64,000 bases of DNA from Cohnella lupini (GTDB lineage: Bacteria > Bacillota > Bacilli > Paenibacillales > Paenibacillaceae), in NCBI RefSeq assembly GCF_003386205.1, contig NZ_QRDY01000010.1, positions 62,001 to 126,000 of the forward strand. The letters run 5' to 3'. Positions within the stretch are counted from its first letter, which is position 1, and every line of letters begins with the position of its first letter. Below, in pieces: positions 8,778 through 15,968 of the stretch. Both the position numbers and the translations under genes were made by a program. The notes beneath the pieces are model-generated. The model did no database searches and was not told where the DNA came from. It saw nothing but the letters and a program-made list of their open reading frames with translations.

Positions 8778-9902
8778 TTACTTATTCCAAACTTTCTTGT
8801 TAATAATGCCCGTATAGCTTTGAATCAAGCGAATGACCGTTGAGGACACATTCAGCTCCGCATAATCGGGGACAATCGAACCGTAATCTCCGTCACGGGC
8901 CATTCCTACAGCCATGCCTACCGCTTGTAAAACCTGATTAGGTGCTATCCCCCCCAGGATTACACAGCCTTTGTCCAATGCTTCCGGGCGCTCCGTTGAA
9001 GTGCGGATACTCACGCCGGCGAAACGGCAAATCGCGCTCTCTTCCGGCAACGTTCCGCTATCGGAAATCACGCAATAGGCGTGTTGTTGGAGACAATTGT
9101 AGTCGGTAAAAGAAAAAGGCAAAAGCGAACGGACGAGCGGATGAAACTGATACTGCCGTTTTTCAATCATTTTGGCGCTGCGTGGATGCATGGAGTAAAT
9201 GACCGGCATATGATACTGCTCTGCTAACATGTTTACCGAATCCATCAGACAGTAAAAGTTTTCCTCAATATCAATATTCTCTTCGCGGTGCGCGGAGAGA
9301 ATCATATATTGTCCTTTATTTAAGCTAAGCGTATCGAGCACCCGACTGTTCAAGATCCCGTCACGGTGCGCATGCAGCACTTCGGCAATCGGTGAGCCGG
9401 TTACGTAAATATGCTCTTTGCGCACTCCCTCAGCAAGAAGATAGCGCCGAGCGTGTTCGGTGTAAGGGAGATTTACGTCCGCTATATGATCAACGATCCG
9501 CCTGTTCGTTTCTTCCGGAAGGTTTTCGTCGAAGCAACGGTTACCCGCTTCCATATGAAAGATTGGGATCTTTAATCTCTTGGCCGAAATCGCAGATAAA
9601 GCAGAGTTCGTATCGCCGAGAATCAAGAGCGCATCCGGTCTTGTTGCCGCCATCAGTTCGTAAGACTTGGCAATAACGTTCCCTATCGTTGCTCCTAGAT
9701 GATCTCCAACAACGTTCAGAAAGTGATCCGGCTTGCGAAGGTTTAGGTCCTCATAAAATATTTCATTTAAGTTATAGTCGTAGTTTTGCCCTGTATGTAC
9801 AAACAAATGGTCGAAATAGAGATCAGCCTTTTTGATGATCTCAGACAATCGAATGATTTCCGGTCGCGTTCCGACAATCGTCATCAACTTCAGCTTTCGC
9901 AT
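8778..9902 (-). CDS. UDP-N-acetylhexosamine 2-epimerase (WecB/WbvD/FnlC type)
   Basis: About 374 residues with the non-hydrolysing 2-epimerase signature: LMTIVGTRPEIIRLSEII at the N-terminus, HTGQNYDYNLNEIFYEDL, HMEAGNRCFDENLPEE with the conserved Glu and Arg residues, ILSAHREENID and ISDSGTLPEES. The HTGQN...LNEIF...L segment and ETNRRIVDHIAD are typical of the FnlC/CapG/WbvD branch, which acts on deoxy-aminosugars, rather than of MnaA. An ATG nine bases upstream (9911) is in frame, but AAGGAT sits better before the ATG at 9902, where the family N-terminus begins. It follows the FnlA-like and RmlD-like genes in one operon, so the expected reaction is UDP-L-RhaNAc to UDP-L-QuiNAc (or UDP-L-PneNAc to UDP-L-FucNAc). 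Confidence 0.88.
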   Translation of the reverse strand: MRKLKLMTIVGTRPEIIRLSEIIKKADLYFDHLFVHTGQNYDYNLNEIFYEDLNLRKPDHFLNVVGDHLGATIGNVIAKSYELMAATRPDALLILGDTNSALSAISAKRLKIPIFHMEAGNRCFDENLPEETNRRIVDHIADVNLPYTEHARRYLLAEGVRKEHIYVTGSPIAEVLHAHRDGILNSRVLDTLSLNKGQYMILSAHREENIDIEENFYCLMDSVNMLAEQYHMPVIYSMHPRSAKMIEKRQYQFHPLVRSLLPFSFTDYNCLQQHAYCVISDSGTLPEESAICRFAGVSIRTSTERPEALDKGCVILGGIAPNQVLQAVGMAVGMARDGDYGSIVPDYAELNVSSTVIRLIQSYTGIINKKVWNK

Positions 9903-9915
9903 TGGAATCATCCTT

Positions 9916-10767
9916 TTAATGGTAATGTGGATATAACTCGCGATGAGCCCTCATCCACTCTTTGGTGTCCATCATCATCTGCTCATATGTCGGGACTTGT
10001 AACCTGAAATCCGTGCGATTATTAACAAGCGATTTGTCTACTTGAACAGCATCGCTAGGAATGATCGTAATTGCTTCTTCCCGGATCATCCGATTGATCA
10101 GTTGCAAGAGATCATACTTAGAAATTCGGGTATTGTTCACAAGATGATACAGTCCGGTGAGTTTCTCTTTCAGAGCATGATCAATCGCCTGTGCCAATGT
10201 ATACGTGGACACCCCCGTCCAGATCGCACCCGTGAAACCATTAACAGTCTCTTTCTGCTGGAGAAACCAGTTAAGCAGCCCCATGCCTTTCTTACGCATA
10301 TCTGGACCGATAATCGACGCGCGAAAAGTTAAATTGCGACCATCGTCAATCTCGCCAAGCGACTTCGTGATATCATACAGCGTTTCGCCATCCTTAAAGC
10401 TATCCTCGCGATAGTTTCCTTGCCTGCCGGAGAAAACACAATCGGTGCTTAAGTGAATCACACGAGCAGCCGTCCCCTTCAAACAATTCACTAAATAGTG
10501 TGGCAGGTAGCTATTCAGATAAATACCATCTGCTACATTCTGATCCACTGCCTTATTAAGCACACCTATACAATTAATAACCGCATCGAACGGCTTCCTC
10601 GTGACAGCGCTCCATATCCTTTCTTGACTCGTGGCATCCCCAACGATCGTTTCGCAAAAGGATAACGGCGATCTTGCGAAGCCTGTCACTCGATAGCCCG
10701 CTTCTTGCAGATAAATAGCGATCATATGACCGGCCATGCCACCCGCTCCAAGCACTAATACTTCCAT
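9916..10767 (-). CDS. RmlD-like SDR reductase of an N-acetyl-6-deoxyaminosugar pathway
   Basis: A 283-residue RmlD-type short-chain dehydrogenase: MEVLVLGAGGMAGHMIAIYL at the N-terminus, HLSTDCVFSGRQGNYRED in the middle, and YDITKSLGE carrying the catalytic Tyr-x3-Lys. It lacks the roughly 90-residue C-terminal cupin found in FnlB/CapF/WbjC, so it matches WbvR, the reductase of the V. cholerae O37 UDP-L-QuiNAc pathway, better than the L-FucNAc enzyme. Its start overlaps the FnlA-like gene by 13 bases and its stop lies about 13 bases before the 2-epimerase start. The assignment as 4-keto reductase giving UDP-L-RhaNAc rests on context and length. Confidence 0.82.
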   Translation of the reverse strand: MEVLVLGAGGMAGHMIAIYLQEAGYRVTGFARSPLSFCETIVGDATSQERIWSAVTRKPFDAVINCIGVLNKAVDQNVADGIYLNSYLPHYLVNCLKGTAARVIHLSTDCVFSGRQGNYREDSFKDGETLYDITKSLGEIDDGRNLTFRASIIGPDMRKKGMGLLNWFLQQKETVNGFTGAIWTGVSTYTLAQAIDHALKEKLTGLYHLVNNTRISKYDLLQLINRMIREEAITIIPSDAVQVDKSLVNNRTDFRLQVPTYEQMMMDTKEWMRAHRELYPHYH

Positions 10768-11768
10768 GATCTCAACTCGCTTTGAATATAATCTAGGCTT
10801 AGCAACTTGTCTTTCACTTCCTCTACATTCAAGTTCGTTGTGCTGTTAGAAGTAAATTCTTGAAGCGTTGGAGCCGTTCGCTTTCCTTCTTCAAAGTATT
10901 GTGCATAATTCAAATCCCGGTTGTCCGCAGACACTTGATAGTAATTTCCTAAATCGCGCGCATGGAGGCATTCTTCTTGCGTAAGCAGAGTTTCATATGA
11001 CTTCTCGCCATGTCGAATACCGATATATTGAATCTCGCTACTTGATGGGAACAGTTCCATAACTGCCTGTGCTAGCACGTCTATCGTACAGGCAGGCGCC
11101 TTTTGCACCATAATATCGCCTGGTTGCGCATACTGGAATGCAAACAGTACAAGCTCCACAGCTTCATCCAAGCTCATAATGAACCTTGTCATGTTGGGAT
11201 CGGTGATCGTAATGGGCTTGCCCGCTTTAATCTGATCAATGAACAGCGGAATGACGGACCCCCGCGAACACATAACGTTGCCATAGCGGGTTCCACTAAT
11301 GATCGTTCTATCCGTCGTTCTCGATTTCGCTACGAGCACCCGCTCCATCATGGCCTTGCTGATGCCCATCGCATTGATTGGATACGCCGCTTTGTCAGTA
11401 GACAACCCAACCACTCGTTCCACGCCTTGTTCGATGGCTGCCGTCAGGATATTGTCCATCCCGATAACGTTGGTTTTGACCGCTTCCATCGGAAAAAACT
11501 CGCAAGACGGTACCTGCTTCAAAGCAGCGGCATGAAAAATATAATCCACTCCGAACATCGCATTACGTACACTATGCAGGTCACGAACGTCGCCGAGGTA
11601 AAATTTAATTTTGTTGTTTTTATAGTGACGACGCATGTCATCTTGTTTCTTCTCGTCGCGGGAGAAAATACGAATTTCTTTAATATCCGTGTGGATGAAC
11701 CTATCCAACACCGCATTCCCGAACGAGCCGGTTCCCCCGGTAATCATCAACGTCTTATTCGCGAACAA
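10755..11768 (-). CDS. UDP-GlcNAc 4,6-dehydratase / 5-epimerase (FnlA/CapE/WbvB type)
   Basis: A 337-residue extended SDR of the CapE/FnlA family: LMITGGTGSFGNAVLDRFI as the nucleotide motif, then EIRIFSRDEKKQDDMRR, FHAAALKQVPSCEFFPMEA and the MGISKAMMER catalytic segment, where Met replaces the usual Tyr as in this family. It carries out 4,6-dehydration with 5-epimerisation of UDP-GlcNAc, the first step to L-FucNAc, L-QuiNAc or L-RhaNAc. The start codon is a TTG at 11768 with a G-rich ribosome site (GGGGGGG) about six bases upstream. It leads the three-gene set with the RmlD-like reductase and the 2-epimerase. Confidence 0.9.
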   Translation of the reverse strand: MFANKTLMITGGTGSFGNAVLDRFIHTDIKEIRIFSRDEKKQDDMRRHYKNNKIKFYLGDVRDLHSVRNAMFGVDYIFHAAALKQVPSCEFFPMEAVKTNVIGMDNILTAAIEQGVERVVGLSTDKAAYPINAMGISKAMMERVLVAKSRTTDRTIISGTRYGNVMCSRGSVIPLFIDQIKAGKPITITDPNMTRFIMSLDEAVELVLFAFQYAQPGDIMVQKAPACTIDVLAQAVMELFPSSSEIQYIGIRHGEKSYETLLTQEECLHARDLGNYYQVSADNRDLNYAQYFEEGKRTAPTLQEFTSNSTTNLNVEEVKDKLLSLDYIQSELRSWKY

Positions 11769-11788
11769 AAATGCCCCCCCCTAAGTTG

Positions 11789-13069
11789 TCAAACGTCGGC
11801 TCTCATTCCAAACAACTGCAACGCCTGATAATTGATCGGCAAAATATGATGAAAACCTAACTGAGATAGTGCATTTTGAATTTCTTCATGAAGATAAGGA
11901 TAGGTGGCGACTAGAATAAGTGCATTTTCTTTATAGCTTATAAGCTCATCAATCCATTTCACTTCCAGACCATTCACACGGCTTGGGTTGTTCGTGCCTT
12001 TCGTAACCGCAAAGCAGATGGCATGGACACTATTAAGCGTTTGAATGTACTCCGCAGTCGCTGTTCCCACTTTACCGGCGCCATAAATAATAATTTCTTT
12101 ATATTTGACTAATTGCTCGACAAACTCCTTTTCCTTGGCACGCATTTGCCCGACGTACCTCGAAATATTGTCCCCTTCCAGTAAATATATAGTATCGCTT
12201 TCCAAATCCACCATATGTAATAGTGGCATGTCAATGGCGCGGTTGATTTGCGCAGCCAATTCTTGCGGTACCGCGTTCTGTTCTGCTGCGCGATAGATGG
12301 CAGGAGCGAGATCGTCATGCAAGGCTTCGATCAATTTATGATGTAGTTTGCCGAGCTTCTCCTCGCTTGAAAAACGCAACAAATCAAGAAGTCCGCTTGC
12401 ATAATCCAATATCTTAGACCGCGATAAACGGAGCAATTTATGCCCGATCCGATAACAATACGTCACTTTTTTGATTGAGTAGAAGCTTTCAGCCCGATGC
12501 AAAGCCTTCGCGAGAAATGGCGGGTCCTCGAAATAACCATACGGCGGAAAGCACAAGTCGTTCTTTTTCAAAAAATCCAATCGATAAATAAATCGTGTAA
12601 ACCCATAAGAAAATTGGTATTCTCGAAAACTCACGATCTGATCGGCATGGAAGGTATAATCGCGATCTCGTGGAGAAAAGGCTGTTATCACTTTACCGTC
12701 TACAAATCTGCTAAGAGAACCTCCGCATACTAGCACATTGTTCTCTTTGGCACTACGGTACAAGCATTCGAGTATATCGTTCTCAGGATAAAAATCATCC
12801 GAATCCATAAAAGCAATAAATTCGCCCCGCGCGATTGACAATCCGCGGTTTCGCGATGCCCCAACACCGCAATTATCTTGATCCAGCACAACTAGATTCG
12901 AATACATATTGCTATATCTCCGCAATATATTAAGAGAATGGTCCGTTGAGCCGTCATTTATACAAATGACCTCTATCTCCTTCAACGTTTGCGACATTAC
13001 GCTTTCTAGACAGACTTCTATATATGCCCCCATATTGTAAACGGGAATAATGACACTTATCTTCATCAT
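11789..13069 (-). CDS. GT2 glycosyltransferase with C-terminal Rossmann-like domain
   Basis: A 426-residue protein. The GT-A core (residues 1-120) shows KISVIIPVYNMGAYIEVCLE, VICINDGSTDHSLNILRRY, GVGASRNRGLSIARG and FIAFMDSDDFYPEN. A helical middle section follows. Residues about 325-420 form an extra alpha/beta domain starting EIIIYGAGKVGTATAEYI and including ENALILVATYPYLHEEI, the same kind of domain found at the end of the 7533-8765 protein and the start of the 13110-15251 protein. It lies between the HAD-type protein gene and the FnlA-like gene, with short spacers. The acceptor is unknown. Confidence 0.87.
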   Translation of the reverse strand: MMKISVIIPVYNMGAYIEVCLESVMSQTLKEIEVICINDGSTDHSLNILRRYSNMYSNLVVLDQDNCGVGASRNRGLSIARGEFIAFMDSDDFYPENDILECLYRSAKENNVLVCGGSLSRFVDGKVITAFSPRDRDYTFHADQIVSFREYQFSYGFTRFIYRLDFLKKNDLCFPPYGYFEDPPFLAKALHRAESFYSIKKVTYCYRIGHKLLRLSRSKILDYASGLLDLLRFSSEEKLGKLHHKLIEALHDDLAPAIYRAAEQNAVPQELAAQINRAIDMPLLHMVDLESDTIYLLEGDNISRYVGQMRAKEKEFVEQLVKYKEIIIYGAGKVGTATAEYIQTLNSVHAICFAVTKGTNNPSRVNGLEVKWIDELISYKENALILVATYPYLHEEIQNALSQLGFHHILPINYQALQLFGMRADV

Positions 13070-13109
13070 CGATCAGTACCCGCTCCCGTGTGAATATCTG
13101 TCGTCGTGC

Positions 13110-15251
13110 TTACGGTTCACGCAAGTCAAACTTTCGATTGCTGAACTCGTCAACCAACTTCTCGGAGTCAAAATAGTCTGTATGCATCGCGCTGTTCGAA
13201 CCCTTCAGCATATGGAAGATCAAATCCGGAATCGCGAGGTCAATGTCATGACCATTGCTCACGTCCCAGTTCGCTTGGCTCATATAGTCCTTTATCGCTT
13301 GGTGCATCTCTTTCAGATTATCCAATTGCTTCTCCGTTCGATGCTCGGCTCCAAATACAGGAAGCCCTACTTCATCGAATGCGTCCAGAGTCGGTTCATC
13401 GGATGTCAGCACGTTCTCCATAAGAAAATAATTGTCCATGAAATGCCACTGTTTCTCAAACACATTCTGAACGGTGTACATCGCATCGATTGGAGTCTGC
13501 GGCCTATACGTTGTCTCATAGCCTACACGAGCGAAATAAATACCTATCAACTCAAAATCAACGAAATTGGACAATGCCCTCTGGCAGGTCCCGGAAGACA
13601 CAAAGTCAAAAAAACCGACTCGGTCGCCTGGTTTGAGGGGCAACGTCTGCAAATATTTGCGATAATTTTCTCTTGCGATTTGCCCTTGCTTCAAGATCGC
13701 GTCTCTGTGCCCTAACAAATATACGGCGTCTTCTTCCTCGCCTCGCTCCTGAATATCCTCGTCCGCCAGACGAAATCTGTCCTTAAGCATTTCTTGTGAA
13801 GAACCCGAATAAGCCAGCCTTGAAGCAAATAAAATATCCTCGTCATCATGCAGTCCGGCCAACACCGCAGCAGCTCTTGAGGTATAGAAATAATAGGTTT
13901 GCGGGAACCCGGGAATCGCGCCACGCAAGCTTCTGCTAATTTCCTCTAACAGGTAGCCATCTCGTGCGCTAAACAGAATTCGGTCCAGTCGCAGCTCGTG
14001 CGCCCTCTTCAACATCCAACCAAAGAAGCAGTAAATAAGCGGGGAAAAGTATGAGAACGCCATATCATAATTTCGCGCGATCCGAAATTTCCCTTCCGTT
14101 TCGCTAAACAAGAAAGGATCATTCAATTGCTTCGCGATAAACTCGCCGATAACTAGCCGATCTATTAACGTACTCGTATGCTCCAGAAGCTGGCTTGCGT
14201 AGGAGTCCTCCAGCATCGCCAGTGCACTTTTAAGGGGGAAGGTGTCCTCGATTGCAAATTGTCGAGCAGCCAGTTCATCCGCTTCATAGTTATCACCAAT
14301 GTGGACAGTTTTTTGACCTCTCGTCATCGATTGCAGAACTTCGAACAAGCCGTTCCCCTTTGAAACGCCATATTCGCAAGAAACTAGCAGATGCCCGGGC
14401 TTTACATGAATGCCCAACCCGTCTAATAGAGAGCGTAGGATAGCTTCTGGTAAGTACATGTCTGAAACCAGATAGACCTCTTTGCCAGATGACACCACGA
14501 AATCAAATATCTCGCACATTCTATGCCGCCGAATTAAAAATTTGCCTTCCGTTTTGACCTCAAGATCCAACATTTCGGACCTTATAGCATCAGACAAGCC
14601 TAGCATCGCCTGTATACGACCATAGATCACCTCTAGTTTCGGATTTTCCCCTTCAGCATACAACTCTCTTTCCGCATGGATTCGCGCCTTGGCAAAATCG
14701 TAATGGACCAATCCACTATTGTTGATTTTGCTTTCCATCACATGAAACACATCTTGCGGATAAAGCGCTCGGCGCATAATCAATGTATCGAACAAATCAA
14801 AACTAACGACTTCGGATCGTATTATCTTCTCTTTCAAAACTTCCTCGCTGATCGTGCGATAGGAATCAAAAGTCTTCATCTTCCGATGATCTATGTGAAG
14901 TTGGTTACCAAGAATGTCATATACACGGATTGAATGCATCGAACTTAGCGTAGAGATTCTTCGGTAGATGATGCGAACATTATTACTGCGCGCCACAATA
15001 ACAACGAGATCGGCCTTCCGCTCCACAACCTCATCCGGTGTAAAAACTGGTTTCCCGTAGATGGTTTCGCCTGCGCGAGCTTCATCCATCAGCCCAATGA
15101 TATTGAAATCGGTAAAATGCTCTAAAATATGCTTTGTGTTCTGACCTATGCCATATATAACTAACCGACTGTTCAGAAATGAACCGAAATAAGTCTGGAA
15201 TGCGTCAATCACATACTGTTTCTCATTCACCATGTTTTCAGTCCATCTCAC
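13110..15251 (-). CDS. HAD-superfamily hydrolase-like protein of glycosylation clusters (COG5610 type)
   Basis: A 713-residue protein in three parts. Residues about 20-110 form a small Rossmann-like domain (SRLVIYGIGQNTKHILEHF, then KADLVVIVARSNNVR). Residues about 130-340 form a HAD phosphatase-like domain: motif I is VVSFDLFDTLIMRRAL, motif II appears as YLVSDMYLPEAIL, and motif III/IV as VHIGDNYEADELAA. Residues about 365-700 form a C-terminal region with DRILFSARDGYLLEEISR and GDRVGFFDFVSSGTCQRAL, commonly found with HAD domains in surface-glycan clusters but of unknown reaction. The frame opens with GTG at 15251, directly after the stop of the cytidylyltransferase gene; the ATG at 15233 is an alternative. 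It could remove or exchange a phosphate on a sugar or phospho-linked substituent. Confidence 0.78.
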   Translation of the reverse strand: MRWTENMVNEKQYVIDAFQTYFGSFLNSRLVIYGIGQNTKHILEHFTDFNIIGLMDEARAGETIYGKPVFTPDEVVERKADLVVIVARSNNVRIIYRRISTLSSMHSIRVYDILGNQLHIDHRKMKTFDSYRTISEEVLKEKIIRSEVVSFDLFDTLIMRRALYPQDVFHVMESKINNSGLVHYDFAKARIHAERELYAEGENPKLEVIYGRIQAMLGLSDAIRSEMLDLEVKTEGKFLIRRHRMCEIFDFVVSSGKEVYLVSDMYLPEAILRSLLDGLGIHVKPGHLLVSCEYGVSKGNGLFEVLQSMTRGQKTVHIGDNYEADELAARQFAIEDTFPLKSALAMLEDSYASQLLEHTSTLIDRLVIGEFIAKQLNDPFLFSETEGKFRIARNYDMAFSYFSPLIYCFFGWMLKRAHELRLDRILFSARDGYLLEEISRSLRGAIPGFPQTYYFYTSRAAAVLAGLHDDEDILFASRLAYSGSSQEMLKDRFRLADEDIQERGEEEDAVYLLGHRDAILKQGQIARENYRKYLQTLPLKPGDRVGFFDFVSSGTCQRALSNFVDFELIGIYFARVGYETTYRPQTPIDAMYTVQNVFEKQWHFMDNYFLMENVLTSDEPTLDAFDEVGLPVFGAEHRTEKQLDNLKEMHQAIKDYMSQANWDVSNGHDIDLAIPDLIFHMLKGSNSAMHTDYFDSEKLVDEFSNRKFDLREP

Positions 15252-15968
15252 TTATATTCCAAGAATTTGTTGATTCTCTTTCGCCTCATACAACGCACGG
15301 AAAATATAGTAGTCGGCAGGCGAAGTAATCTTCATGTTGTTCGGCGGACTCTTAACCGTATGCATCTCTGCTTTATAGAGGCTCAGTAAATGAGCGGAGT
15401 CGATACACATAAGCCCTTCGCGATGTGACCTTTGGTAATATTCCCAAATCAACGAGAATTGGAACGTTTGCGGAGCCTTGGCTATGAACATGCTAGCTCT
15501 CGGAGGAACTGCATCAATATGATCTCCCGTGCTGCTCTGTATAACGCTTTCCGTGGCAGGCTCAACCGTGATCGCCGTTCCGAATCTTTTTGCTTTTGAA
15601 ATGTTCTCCGAGATCAACTCTTCCGTGATCAATGGTCGCACACCGTCATGGATCAACACAATGTCGTCTGCTTGGCATACGCCGCTCAAAGCCCGCAAGC
15701 CGTTGTAAATAGACTCGTGACCCGTCTCGCCGCCAGGAATGATCTGGCTGACCTTTTCAATTTCATAGCGTCGCAGCAATAGCTTTAACTCATTAATCCA
15801 ACTTTCTAAGCAGACAACAATGATGTTGTCGATCTCCGAATGGTATTCAAAATGCTCCAACGTATATAAAATAATCGGTTTGCCATGCAGTTCAAGAAAC
15901 TGCTTCGGTTTGGCACGCGAATTCATCCGTTGTCCCGTACCACCCGCAAAAATGAGAGCTGTATTCAT
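15252..15968 (-). CDS. IspD/TarI-like cytidylyltransferase
   Basis: A 238-residue GT-A nucleotidyltransferase: MNTALIFAGGTGQRMNSRAK, then PKQFLELHGKPIILYTLEHF, VLIHDGVRPLITEELIS (CTP/metal aspartate) and VPPRASMFIAKAPQTFQ. The GGTGQRM and PKQF motifs fit the IspD/TarI group, which makes CDP-activated alcohols (CDP-ME, CDP-ribitol). The length is normal. Its place between a TagF-like gene (4-base overlap) and a HAD-type gene argues for activating a polyol phosphate or other phosphorylated building block for a phospho-linked glycan, not isoprenoid synthesis. The compound cannot be named: no TarJ-type alcohol dehydrogenase is nearby, only an extended SDR upstream. Confidence 0.82.
   Translation of the reverse strand: MNTALIFAGGTGQRMNSRAKPKQFLELHGKPIILYTLEHFEYHSEIDNIIVVCLESWINELKLLLRRYEIEKVSQIIPGGETGHESIYNGLRALSGVCQADDIVLIHDGVRPLITEELISENISKAKRFGTAITVEPATESVIQSSTGDHIDAVPPRASMFIAKAPQTFQFSLIWEYYQRSHREGLMCIDSAHLLSLYKAEMHTVKSPPNNMKITSPADYYIFRALYEAKENQQILGI

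Noticed and set aside
11103..11828. Plus-strand frame of 241 codons opposite the FnlA-like gene
   Set aside because: Antisense to a well-recognised gene, His/Arg-rich composition typical of shadow frames.
13050..13715. Plus-strand frame of 221 codons opposite the HAD-type gene
   Set aside because: Antisense shadow, no ribosome site.
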